A stretch of DNA of 38,135 nt from Actinomycetes bacterium (GTDB lineage: Bacteria; Actinomycetota; Actinomycetes; Propionibacteriales; Propionibacteriaceae): NCBI GenBank assembly GCA_023419175.1, contig JAEZYG010000046.1:1-38135 (forward strand), read 5' to 3'. The notes beneath the pieces are model-generated. The model made no database searches. It was not told the DNA's origin and worked only from the letters and a program-made list of their open reading frames with translations. Within the stretch, counting starts at the first letter, position 1. The number at the start of each line of letters is the position of its first letter. The position numbers and the translations under genes are program-made. Shown one piece after another: positions 15,303 through 24,051 of this stretch.

Positions 15303-16639
15303 CAGATACACTCACCCCGATCCTGTCGGCGAATTGGGATCAACACGATTCGTGGAAACTGTCGAGCTATGAGGCTCAGGGCGGTTATCGTGCTGCTCGT
15401 AAAGCCTTGACGATGAGCTCTGGTGACATCATCGAGATGGTTAAAGATGCCGGTCTGCGTGGACGAGGGGGAGCGGGTTTCCCCACCGGTATGAAGTGGA
15501 GCTTCATTCCTCAAGACAATCCCAAACCGAAATATCTTGTCATCAACTGTGATGAATCCGAGCCTGGCACCTGTAAGGATATGCCGATGCTCATGGCGAC
15601 CCCGCATACCTTGGTGGAAGGGGTTATCATCGCCAGCTATGCCGTCAACGCCCATAAAGCTTTTATCTATGTGCGCGGCGAGGTTCTCCATGTGATCCGA
15701 CGTTTGCGCAAAGCGGTAGCTGATGCCTATGAGGCTGGTTATCTAGGACGTTCGATCTTTGGAAGCGATTACGATCTCGATGTGGTCGTCCATGCTGGAG
15801 CGGGAGCCTATATCTGCGGTGAAGAGACGGCTTTGCTCGATTCTTTGGAAGGACGACGCGGTCAGCCGCGTTTGCGTCCGCCTTTCCCTGCTGTCGCTGG
15901 TCTCTACGCTTCCCCGACGGTGGTCAACAATGCCGAATCCATCGCATCGGTACCTGCGATTATCAACTATGGAGCTGATTGGTATAAGTCGATGGGGACG
16001 GAAAAATCCCCTGGCTCGACGATCTATTCCCTCTCAGGACATATCAAGCGCCCAGGCCAATATGAAGCTCCCATGGGTATTCCGTTTAGAACCCTTCTGG
16101 ATTTAGCGGGTGGTATTCGCGATGGACATCGCTTGAAATTCTTCACTCCTGGAGGATCGTCCACTCCGATTTTGACTGCCGATCATATCGACACACCGAT
16201 GGACTATGAAGGGGTCGTTGCAGCCGGTTCCATCTTGGGAACAAAGGCGATGCAGATCTTTGACGAAACCACATCGGTGGTGCGCACGACCTTGCGTTGG
16301 GTGGAATTCTACAAACATGAATCTTGCGGCAAATGCACACCGTGTCGTGAGGGAAGCTGGTGGCTGGTTCAAGCTCTGCGCAATTTTGAGGCTGGACGAG
16401 CTAAGGAAGGCGATATCGAAAAACTGCTCGATATCTGCGACAACGTGACCATGAAGAGTTTCTGTACCTTAGCGGACGGTTTCGTGGCGAATGTCACCAG
16501 CTCGATCAAATATTTCCGTGAGGAATTTGAAGCCGGCTACCATACCCCGGCGTGGGAGCTCTTCCCCTATGAGAAGAGCCTCTATTTCCCCTACGGCGAT
16601 ACCGAACGCGAGAAGATCGTCATCTTGGAGGGGGTCTGA
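15299..16639 (+). CDS. nuoF: NADH-quinone oxidoreductase subunit F (FMN and NADH binding)
   Basis: NuoF binds NADH and FMN and carries [4Fe-4S] cluster N3. The 446-residue protein shows GLRGRGGAGFPTGMKWSF (FMN/NADH site), NCDESEPGTCKD, GAGAYICGEETALLDSLEG and the cluster ligands C343, C346 and C349 in ESCGKCTPCREGS plus C389 in SFCTLADG. Its presence with NuoE and NuoG shows that this complex I can use NADH directly, unlike the NuoEFG-less forms. Start is GTG overlapping the nuoE stop. Confidence 0.97.
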   Translation: MTDTLTPILSANWDQHDSWKLSSYEAQGGYRAARKALTMSSGDIIEMVKDAGLRGRGGAGFPTGMKWSFIPQDNPKPKYLVINCDESEPGTCKDMPMLMATPHTLVEGVIIASYAVNAHKAFIYVRGEVLHVIRRLRKAVADAYEAGYLGRSIFGSDYDLDVVVHAGAGAYICGEETALLDSLEGRRGQPRLRPPFPAVAGLYASPTVVNNAESIASVPAIINYGADWYKSMGTEKSPGSTIYSLSGHIKRPGQYEAPMGIPFRTLLDLAGGIRDGHRLKFFTPGGSSTPILTADHIDTPMDYEGVVAAGSILGTKAMQIFDETTSVVRTTLRWVEFYKHESCGKCTPCREGSWWLVQALRNFEAGRAKEGDIEKLLDICDNVTMKSFCTLADGFVANVTSSIKYFREEFEAGYHTPAWELFPYEKSLYFPYGDTEREKIVILEGV

Positions 16640-16640
16640 G

Positions 16641-19055
16641 TTGAGTAGCGATGTGACAACCAAAGCCGTGAGCGATCCCGATTTGGTGACCGCCACGATC
16701 GACGGTATCGAGGTGCATGTTCCTAAGGGGACATTGGTGATCCGAGCTGCTGAGCAGATGGGAATTGAAATCCCGCGTTTTTGCGATCATTCCCTCCTCG
16801 ATCCAGTGGCCGCCTGCCGTCAATGCATTGTCGAGGTTCCCGATGCTGGCAATGGGCGGCCGATGAAACCTCAACCGGCATGTGCGTTGACCGTCATGCC
16901 CAATATGGTGGTTGAAACCGGACAAACCAACGAGAAGGTCGCCAAGCATCAGGCGGGAATGTTGGAATTCCTGCTCATCAACCACCCTCTCGACTGTCCG
17001 ATCTGCGATAAGGGCGGGGAGTGTCCTTTGCAGAATCAGGCGATGAGTCATGGACGTGAGGAATCCCGTTACGAGGGAGTGAAACGTACCTATCCGAAGC
17101 CTGTCAATATTTCGGCGCAGATTCTGATCGATCGCGAGCGATGCGTCCTATGTCAGCGTTGTACCCGTTTCGGCTCGCAAATCTCGGGTGATGATTTCAT
17201 CTCTCTCGCTGAGCGCGGTGCTCTTTCGCAGATTTCGATCTATGCCGATCAGCCCTATGAATCCTATTTCTCGGGCAATATCATTCAGATCTGTCCGGTC
17301 GGGGCTTTGACGAGTATCGATTACCGTTTCCAGGCGCGTCCTTTCGATTTGGTTTCCACAGCCACCACCTGTGAACACTGCGCATCTGGTTGCGAATTGC
17401 GTACCGATCATCGTCATTTCCAGGTGAAACGTCGTCTGGCAGGTGAGGATGCCGAAGTCAATGAGGAGTGGTCGTGCGATAAAGGACGTTTCGCTTTCCG
17501 CTCGGCACGTGGTGAAGATCGCCTCACTCATCCGCTCGTGCGCAGAGATGGAGTGTTACAAGCGGCGAGTTGGCCCGAAGCGATCGATGCGGCAGTGGCT
17601 GGACTTCAGGCTGCTGGCAGCGATGTTGGTGTGCTGACAGGTGGACGTCTTACCTTGGAAAATGCCTATGCCTATTCGCGTTTTGCCAGAGGTGTTCTCC
17701 AGACAAATAATATCGATTTCCGCTCCCGCCCCTATGGTGCTGACGAGGAGAAATTCCTTGCTGCTCATGTGGCGATGCGCACTGTTGAACACGGCGTTAC
17801 CTATGGGGATATCGAGAAGGCGAAGAAGGTTATCCTAGTCGCTTTTGAGCCTGAAGATGAGTCGCCGATCGTCTTCTTGCGTCTGCGTAAAGCCTGGCGA
17901 AAGATGGGGACGAAGATCGTCACCATCGCCCCATTTGCTTCACGCGGTTCCAAGAAGATGTCTGCTGAGTGGATCCCGTGCCGTCCTGGAGACGAGATCG
18001 AGGTGTTGAAATCCCTGGCAGATACGATCGATTCCGAGACGATCATCATGGCTGGGGAGCGTGCGGGTCTTATCGAAGGTCTTTTGAGCACTGTCGTCGA
18101 GATCGCTCGCTCCCATTCGGCTCAATGGACATGGGTTCCTCGTCGAGCTGGTGAACGGGCCGCTTTGGACGCTGGTTGTCTACCCACTTTGCTGCCTGGC
18201 GGACGTCCGCTGATTGATCCAGCTGCGCGTGTCGATTTAGCAGCAGCATGGTCATATGATTCCCTGCCTGAACAGCCAGGTATGGATCTGGAAGCAATGA
18301 TCGAAGCGGCAAAGACAGGCGAGTTGAAAGCGATGGTGATCGCAGGGGCAACTCTGGACGATATCTACGATGGCTCTCGTCTCGCTGAAGCTATGGATCG
18401 AGACGATCTATTTGTCGTCAGCTTGGAACAGCGTCATAGCGATGTCACCGCACATGCCGATGTGGTCTTCCCCGTCGCTTTGCTTGAAGAGCAGTTGGGA
18501 ACATTTATCAACTGGGAAGGACGGGAACGCCACGTCCGCCAGGTGAATACCAATGCGGCGAGCGCCATGAGCGATGTGCGAGTTCTGGCGGCTCTAGCCG
18601 ATGCGATGGGATCCGATCTGGGATTCCGCACACCGGCAACGGCTCGCGCCGATTACGATCAGATCGCCGATTGGAATGGATCGAAACCGCACTACAATCC
18701 CGAGATCCTTCCTCATAAATCTGAAACGGGGTTGATCGCTTCCACCTGGCGTTTGGCGATCGACAACGCTCGCTGTATCGACGGAGCTGAAGGTCTGCGT
18801 TTGACCTCTCCTAAGCCTTTCGCAGCTATTTCGAGAACTACCGCTGATGCTATCGGTATCAGTGATGGGGAAGCTGTGCGAATCAGCAGTGATGAAGGAA
18901 GCTGTGAGATTCCGGTGAAAGTCATCACCGATATGGTCGATTCGGTGGTGTGGATGCCGATGAATAGTGGTGAATCGACTCTGCAACGTCTACAGACGAT
19001 CAGCGGACAGCCGATTCACCTGAGAGCCGTCACCGTCAATGGAGGTGCCGAATGA
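16641..19055 (+). CDS. nuoG: NADH-quinone oxidoreductase subunit G
   Basis: NuoG is the large iron-sulfur subunit of complex I. I start it at TTG 16641, behind GGAGGGGG and just after the nuoF stop; a longer open frame reaching back to 16491 lies inside nuoF and is not used. This gives 804 residues. [2Fe-2S] N1b ligands are C48, C59, C62 and C81; the His-Cys [4Fe-4S] cluster has H115, C119, C122 and C128; then CVLCQRCTRF and ICPVGALTS supply another [4Fe-4S]. The extra N7-type set CEHCASGCELR followed by WSCDKGRF is present. The rest is a molybdopterin-oxidoreductase-like domain without catalytic function in this family. It overlaps nuoH by 4 bp. Confidence 0.95.
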   Translation: MSSDVTTKAVSDPDLVTATIDGIEVHVPKGTLVIRAAEQMGIEIPRFCDHSLLDPVAACRQCIVEVPDAGNGRPMKPQPACALTVMPNMVVETGQTNEKVAKHQAGMLEFLLINHPLDCPICDKGGECPLQNQAMSHGREESRYEGVKRTYPKPVNISAQILIDRERCVLCQRCTRFGSQISGDDFISLAERGALSQISIYADQPYESYFSGNIIQICPVGALTSIDYRFQARPFDLVSTATTCEHCASGCELRTDHRHFQVKRRLAGEDAEVNEEWSCDKGRFAFRSARGEDRLTHPLVRRDGVLQAASWPEAIDAAVAGLQAAGSDVGVLTGGRLTLENAYAYSRFARGVLQTNNIDFRSRPYGADEEKFLAAHVAMRTVEHGVTYGDIEKAKKVILVAFEPEDESPIVFLRLRKAWRKMGTKIVTIAPFASRGSKKMSAEWIPCRPGDEIEVLKSLADTIDSETIIMAGERAGLIEGLLSTVVEIARSHSAQWTWVPRRAGERAALDAGCLPTLLPGGRPLIDPAARVDLAAAWSYDSLPEQPGMDLEAMIEAAKTGELKAMVIAGATLDDIYDGSRLAEAMDRDDLFVVSLEQRHSDVTAHADVVFPVALLEEQLGTFINWEGRERHVRQVNTNAASAMSDVRVLAALADAMGSDLGFRTPATARADYDQIADWNGSKPHYNPEILPHKSETGLIASTWRLAIDNARCIDGAEGLRLTSPKPFAAISRTTADAIGISDGEAVRISSDEGSCEIPVKVITDMVDSVVWMPMNSGESTLQRLQTISGQPIHLRAVTVNGGAE

Positions 19056-20398
19056 ATCCGATCACACCTGCTCCGATGATGATGGACGATCCGTGGTGGC
19101 TGATCGCTATCAAGGTGGTTGGAGTTTTCGTTCTGCTGTTAACCTGGACGATCTTCAACGTCTGGTTTGAACGCCGTGTCATCGCCAAGATGCAGAATCG
19201 TTTGGGGCCGATCATGCATGGACCATTCGGTTTGGGACAGGCGATGGCGGATGGTGTCAAGCTGTTATTCAAGGAAGATTTCCGTCCTGCACGTACCGAT
19301 GCTTTGGTCTATAACCTCGGACCGATCATCACTGCGATCTGCGCTTTCGCCTCATGGGCGGTCATCCCGTTGGGTGGCGAGGTGACGATCTTCGGACATG
19401 TGACCCGTCTACAGATCACAGATCTGCCAGTTGCGGTTCTTTTGATCTTGGCGATTGCAGGAACAGGTTTCTATGGGGTTGTCTTGGCGGGTTGGTCGTC
19501 CAATGGCACCTATTCGTTGCTCGGTTCCATGCGTGCCACAGCCCAGGTCATCAGCTATGAGGTGGCGATGGGTCTATCGCTGGTGGCGGTCTTCATGTTT
19601 TCCAGCTCGATGTCAACCGAGCAGATCGTCATGGCTCAGCAGAAACCTCTCCAGCTTTTCGGATTCGATATTCCGCTTCCCAGCTGGTATGCCCTCGTGC
19701 TTTTGCCAAGCTTCGTCATCTATGTCATCTCAATGTTCGGTGAGACCAACCGTCTACCTTTCGATATGGCTGAGTGCGAATCGGAGCTCGTCTCTGGACA
19801 TATCACCGACTATTCCGGTTTCCGTTATGCGATGTACTTCCTCGCTGAATACATCAATATGGCAACGGTTTCCGCTGTAGCGACCACCCTCTTCCTCGGT
19901 GGTTATGGCGCTCCGTGGCCTTTCAACCAGATCGAGGTTTTGAATGGTGGATGGATGGGTCTGGTCTGGTTCATCCTCAAAGTCCAGCTCTGCATCTTCT
20001 TCTTCGTCTGGGTGCGAGGAGCCTTGCCACGTTTCCGCTATGACCAATTCATGAAGTTGGGCTGGAAGGTCTTGATCCCTTTCAATCTCGCGTGGATTAC
20101 CGCCTTGGCTCTCTACCGGGGTGCTTTGGTCAACGGATGGTCGTTCACCTCTCCGGCTTTCTTGATCGCCGTCGGCATCTTGCTGGTGATCATTTTGGCG
20201 GTCGTGTGGTTCTCCTCCGATCGAGACGATATCCATCCCGATGGAGCGGTGATCGCCACTGACGATCCAGAAGAATTCGATGCTTTTGCTGGCGGATATC
20301 CCGTCCCGCCGATGCCAGGGACGAAGACGGTAGTGTCCAGCGAAGCCACCAATGAGCGTCCGAAACGCGCTGCAACGATGAATGGGGTTGATCTGTGA
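19052..20398 (+). CDS. nuoH: NADH-quinone oxidoreductase subunit H
   Basis: NuoH is the membrane subunit next to the quinone channel. Visible signatures in the 448-residue protein are ERRVIAKMQNRLGP at the first loop, GWSSNGTYSLLGSMRATAQ, and the acidic GETNRLPFDMAECESELVSG. About eight hydrophobic helices precede a hydrophilic C-terminal tail of about 60 residues rich in Asp, Pro and Lys, longer than in proteobacterial NuoH and typical of actinobacteria. It overlaps nuoG by 4 bp and nuoI by 1-4 bp. Confidence 0.97.
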   Translation: MNPITPAPMMMDDPWWLIAIKVVGVFVLLLTWTIFNVWFERRVIAKMQNRLGPIMHGPFGLGQAMADGVKLLFKEDFRPARTDALVYNLGPIITAICAFASWAVIPLGGEVTIFGHVTRLQITDLPVAVLLILAIAGTGFYGVVLAGWSSNGTYSLLGSMRATAQVISYEVAMGLSLVAVFMFSSSMSTEQIVMAQQKPLQLFGFDIPLPSWYALVLLPSFVIYVISMFGETNRLPFDMAECESELVSGHITDYSGFRYAMYFLAEYINMATVSAVATTLFLGGYGAPWPFNQIEVLNGGWMGLVWFILKVQLCIFFFVWVRGALPRFRYDQFMKLGWKVLIPFNLAWITALALYRGALVNGWSFTSPAFLIAVGILLVIILAVVWFSSDRDDIHPDGAVIATDDPEEFDAFAGGYPVPPMPGTKTVVSSEATNERPKRAATMNGVDL

Positions 20399-20946
20399 TG
20401 GGCGCCTGGTCCGGATTTGGAATCACCTTCAAGACGATGTTCCGCAAGTCCTTCACGCAAGGTTATCCCCAGAAGGGCAAAGAGAAGGTGACAGCTCCTC
20501 GTTTCCATGGACGTCACCAGCTCAACCGTTGGCCTGACGGTTTGGAAAAATGTGTTGGCTGTGAGCTTTGTGCTTGGGCTTGTCCAGCGGATGCGATCTA
20601 TGTTGAAGGTGCAGATAATACCGATGAGGCTCGTTTCTCTCCTGGAGAGCGTTATGGACGGGTTTATCAGATCAATTATCTCCGCTGCATCTTATGCGGC
20701 ATGTGCATCGAAGCATGTCCAACACGTGCGTTGACGATGACGAACGATTTTAAATTGGCGAATCGCACCCGTGAATCGCTGATCTATACCAAAGATGAGC
20801 TCCTTGCTCCTCTTCTGCCCGGAATGGAACAACCTCCCCATCCTCGTCGTCTGGGAGATGACGAGAAGGACTATTTCCTCGGGCTTCCTCCGAGCGGTCA
20901 GCTCGATACCCGTCAACCCATCTCTGCTGAGGAGGACACGAAGTGA
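20398..20946 (+). CDS. nuoI: NADH-quinone oxidoreductase subunit I
   Basis: NuoI carries two [4Fe-4S] clusters (N6a, N6b) that pass electrons to NuoB. The 182-residue protein has two ferredoxin repeats: C52, C55, C58, C62 in CVGCELCAWACP and C97, C100, C103, C107 in CILCGMCIEACP. I use ATG 20398, which overlaps the nuoH stop (TGATG); GTG 20395 would add one residue. A charged C-terminal tail of about 60 residues follows the second cluster. Confidence 0.97.
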   Translation: MGAWSGFGITFKTMFRKSFTQGYPQKGKEKVTAPRFHGRHQLNRWPDGLEKCVGCELCAWACPADAIYVEGADNTDEARFSPGERYGRVYQINYLRCILCGMCIEACPTRALTMTNDFKLANRTRESLIYTKDELLAPLLPGMEQPPHPRRLGDDEKDYFLGLPPSGQLDTRQPISAEEDTK

Positions 20947-21827
20947 TAGCGCTCAGCGCGCAAGCCGTTGCCTTCTGGATCCTGGCTCCTCTCGCCATCG
21001 CGGGAGCAGCCGGTATGATCCTGTCGCGCAAACCCGTCCACTCGGCTTTGAGCCTTGCTGGAATGATGATCTGTCTGGGTTGTCTCTATGCTTCTCTGGA
21101 TGCTCCTTTCCTCTTTGTTTCGCAGATCATCGTCTATACCGGGGCAGTGATGATGCTCTTCTTGTTCACGATGATGATTACCGGTATCGACTCGGTCGAT
21201 TCGGTTGTCGAGACTGTGAAAGGGCATCGTTTTCTCTCGGTGCTCATCGTCGCAGCATTCGCCCTCATCGTCATCGCATTGGTGGGGAATGGCATCGTCA
21301 CCGTTTCCGCTGGATTCGATACCACGTTGAATGACGGGAATATTCCTCAACTGGCGCAGTTGATTTTCGGACCCTATGTCTTCGCCTTCCTCGCTACGTC
21401 TGCATTGATTCTGGTCGGAGCGATGGCGGCAATCATTTTGGCTCATGGCGAGCGCTTGACGAAACCCCAGAGTCAAAAGGAGCGTACGATCGCCAAGATC
21501 CGGTCCTTTGTCGCGGGGGAATCGAATCCTGGACCTCTTCCGGGATCGGGTGTCTACGCTCGACATAATTCCATCGAATATCCAGGCCTTCTACCAGATG
21601 GTTCGGTGGCGAAAGAATCCGTATCTCCGACCTTGGCGGTGCGTGGAGCGGCTGTGGTGGTCAACGATTCCTTGAGATCTGTCCACTCGGCTGCTTTGAC
21701 CAGTTTCGCCGAAGCGCGAGACGAATTGGACGGTACCGATCACGCCAGCGCTATCGCTGAAGCTCTCGATGATTCCACCTCTGCTAGCGCACAGATCGAG
21801 GCTTCTTCAAGTGAGGTGAACGAATGA
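20943..21827 (+). CDS. nuoJ: NADH-quinone oxidoreductase subunit J
   Basis: NuoJ is a membrane subunit of complex I. The 294-residue protein begins at a GTG overlapping the nuoI stop. It has about five helices in the first 170 residues, including FVSQIIVYTGAVMMLFLFTM, the family's most conserved helix. The last 125 residues are hydrophilic and rich in Ser, Ala and Asp with no recognised domain; such tails occur in actinobacterial NuoJ but not in the E. coli protein. It overlaps nuoK by 4 bp. Confidence 0.95.
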   Translation: MIALSAQAVAFWILAPLAIAGAAGMILSRKPVHSALSLAGMMICLGCLYASLDAPFLFVSQIIVYTGAVMMLFLFTMMITGIDSVDSVVETVKGHRFLSVLIVAAFALIVIALVGNGIVTVSAGFDTTLNDGNIPQLAQLIFGPYVFAFLATSALILVGAMAAIILAHGERLTKPQSQKERTIAKIRSFVAGESNPGPLPGSGVYARHNSIEYPGLLPDGSVAKESVSPTLAVRGAAVVVNDSLRSVHSAALTSFAEARDELDGTDHASAIAEALDDSTSASAQIEASSSEVNE

Positions 21828-22123
21828 GTCCCAACGCTTATCTCATCGTCTCGGTCATTCTCTTCGCGATGGGAATGCTCGGTTTCTTGCTGAGACGCAA
21901 TGCGATCATCGCTTTCATGTCGGTGGAATTGATGTTGAATTCAGCAAATCTGGCATTTGTCGCTTTCAGCTATGCCCATGGGAATCTAGATGGTCAGGTG
22001 GCCGCCTTTTTCGTCATGGTCGTAGCTGCTGCCGAAGTGGTGATCGGCTTGGCCATCATCATGAATATCTTCCGCGCACGTCGCACGGCTTCCGTCGACG
22101 ATCACAACCAGTTGAAGCACTGA
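21824..22123 (+). CDS. nuoK: NADH-quinone oxidoreductase subunit K
   Basis: NuoK is an MrpC-like three-helix membrane subunit thought to take part in proton transfer. The 99-residue protein shows the two conserved buried glutamates, in FMSVELMLNSANLAF and AAAEVVIGLAIIM, and the loop LLRRNAI. Length and order fit exactly. nuoL follows after 10 bp, behind GAGGGGGA. Confidence 0.97.
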   Translation: MSPNAYLIVSVILFAMGMLGFLLRRNAIIAFMSVELMLNSANLAFVAFSYAHGNLDGQVAAFFVMVVAAAEVVIGLAIIMNIFRARRTASVDDHNQLKH

Positions 22124-22133
22124 GGGGGAATCG

Positions 22134-24041
22134 GTGAATCCACTTCAAGTCATTCTTCCTGTCGATGCCAGCGGCATCACCAGCTATGCCTGGTTGATGA
22201 TCGCTATTCCAATGGTGGTGGCAGCTATCCTTTTACTCGGTGGACGAGCCACGAACCGTTGGGGACATCTGCTCGGCGTAGTGGGAGCTCTCGGTTCTTT
22301 CGCCGTCGCTCTTGCCTGCTGGATCTCGATGATTTCATTGCCTGAATCGAAACGTGCAATGCGCGTTCACATTTTTGATTGGCTCTCCATGGGGCAGATG
22401 AATGTGAGCGCCGCGTTGCTTATCGATCAGCTATCGATACTGTTCGCCTTATTGGTGACAGGCGTCGGTTCGATGATCTTCATCTACTCGATCGGCTACA
22501 TGGCTCACGATGCGAACCGTAGGCGTTTCTTCGCCTATTTGAATCTGTTCATCTCGGCGATGCTGGTACTCGTCTTGGCTGATAACTACGCCTTGCTCTT
22601 CATCGGATGGGAAGGCGTGGGTTTGGCTTCCTATCTGCTCATCGGCTTTTGGCAGCATCGCCGTTCTGCAGCCTTGGCGTCTAAGAAAGCCTTCCTGGTC
22701 AACCGTGTGGGTGATCTCGGTCTGTTAGCGGCTTTATTCACGATGATTGCCCATTTTGGGACTGTTGAATTCGCACAGGTCAATGCCAAGATCTCTCATC
22801 TCGCTCCACAGTGGGTGACCGCTATCGGCTTCTTCTTACTTCTCGCAGCCTGCGGTAAATCCGCTCAGGTTCCGTTGCAGTCATGGCTTTTGGACGCTAT
22901 GGAAGGCCCCACTCCGGTTTCGGCTCTTATCCACGCTGCGACGATGGTCACCGCTGGCGTCTACCTGGTCGTGCGATCCCATCACATCTATGAACTTACC
23001 TTTGCCGCTTCTTTAGCTGTGTGCATCGTCGGCACTGTCACCTTGCTCGCTGGAGCATGGGTCGGTTCAACCAAGGACGACATCAAGAAGGTTCTTGCCG
23101 GTTCCACCATGAGCCAGATCGGCTATATGATGCTGGCTGCTGGAATCGGTCCGGCTGGGGGAGCATTCGCTATCTTCCACCTGTTCACTCACGGTTTCTT
23201 CAAAGCCAATATGTTCTTGGGAGCCGGTTCGGTGATGCATGCGATGGACGACGATACCGATATGCGTCATTTTGGAGCTTTGGCGAAAGCGATGCCGTGG
23301 ACCTTCGCCACCTTCGCCATCGGATATTTGGCGATCATCGGAATTCCTCCATTCGCAGGTTTCTATTCCAAAGATCACATTGTGACAGCCGCGTGGGAAC
23401 GCGGATGGTATTTCGGTGCTTTGGCGATGATCGGTGCGGCGATCACAGCTTTTTACATGACCCGTTTGATGATGATGACCTTCTTCGGGACGGCACGTCA
23501 CCGTCAGGGAGTTCATCCTCATGAATCCCCGATCATCATGGTGATTCCCCTCGTCGTCCTCGCAGCAGGATCGGCTGTCTTGGGTGTGGCATTGAATAAT
23601 ATCTTGCAACATTGGCTCGCCGGTCCGACTGGACACCATCCCCATGAGACCTCTTTACTCCACGTTCCATGGCAAGGTTGGGTCACCTTGGGATTGGTCG
23701 TCATGGGAGTTCTCATTGGAGTTCTCGCCTATCGAGGAAAGATCGCTGACGAACAGCCTCGGACGAAGAATCCGATCGTTTACATCGGACGCAATGATTT
23801 GCTCGCCGATAGATTCAACGATTTCGTCTTTGTCCGCGGTGGATCTGCTGTGGTGAAGGCTGTCGATAATGTCGATCGTCATCTTATCGATGGGGCTGTG
23901 GAATCCTTAGCTCAGGGTGCGAAGGGGATTGGCAAGATCTTCGCCACGATCCAAAACGGATATGTGCGCACTTATGCGTTGACGATGGGTATCGGTGTCG
24001 TCTTAGTGAGCGCCGTGTTGATCCTCAGCAGATTGGCCTGA
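22134..24041 (+). CDS. nuoL: NADH-quinone oxidoreductase subunit L
   Basis: NuoL is the distal antiporter-like proton-pumping subunit, with the long lateral helix at its C-terminus. The 635-residue protein, starting at GTG, contains LLFIGWEGVGLASYLLIGFW, SAQVPLQSWLLDAMEGPTPV and LIHAATMVTAGVYLV, all hallmarks of the proton-channel half. The catalytic Glu in WEGVG and the conserved Lys in GKSAQVP are present. Many transmembrane segments run to the C-terminal YALTMGIGVVLVSAVLIL. nuoM follows 10 bp later behind GGGAGGAGAG. Confidence 0.97.
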   Translation: MNPLQVILPVDASGITSYAWLMIAIPMVVAAILLLGGRATNRWGHLLGVVGALGSFAVALACWISMISLPESKRAMRVHIFDWLSMGQMNVSAALLIDQLSILFALLVTGVGSMIFIYSIGYMAHDANRRRFFAYLNLFISAMLVLVLADNYALLFIGWEGVGLASYLLIGFWQHRRSAALASKKAFLVNRVGDLGLLAALFTMIAHFGTVEFAQVNAKISHLAPQWVTAIGFFLLLAACGKSAQVPLQSWLLDAMEGPTPVSALIHAATMVTAGVYLVVRSHHIYELTFAASLAVCIVGTVTLLAGAWVGSTKDDIKKVLAGSTMSQIGYMMLAAGIGPAGGAFAIFHLFTHGFFKANMFLGAGSVMHAMDDDTDMRHFGALAKAMPWTFATFAIGYLAIIGIPPFAGFYSKDHIVTAAWERGWYFGALAMIGAAITAFYMTRLMMMTFFGTARHRQGVHPHESPIIMVIPLVVLAAGSAVLGVALNNILQHWLAGPTGHHPHETSLLHVPWQGWVTLGLVVMGVLIGVLAYRGKIADEQPRTKNPIVYIGRNDLLADRFNDFVFVRGGSAVVKAVDNVDRHLIDGAVESLAQGAKGIGKIFATIQNGYVRTYALTMGIGVVLVSAVLILSRLA

Positions 24042-24051
24042 GGGAGGAGAG

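Noticed and set aside
15125..15691. 188-codon minus-strand open frame under nuoE/nuoF
   Set aside because: Antisense to two well-conserved genes, no Shine-Dalgarno, no recognisable domain; a composition shadow.
16491..16640. Longer N-terminus for nuoG inside nuoF
   Set aside because: The open frame is only nuoF read in another phase; TTG 16641 has GGAGGGGG at the right distance and gives the family's usual N-terminus.
20913..21566. 217-codon minus-strand open frame under nuoJ
   Set aside because: Composition is Arg/Asp/His-rich as expected of antisense reading of a membrane protein; nuoJ explains the sequence.
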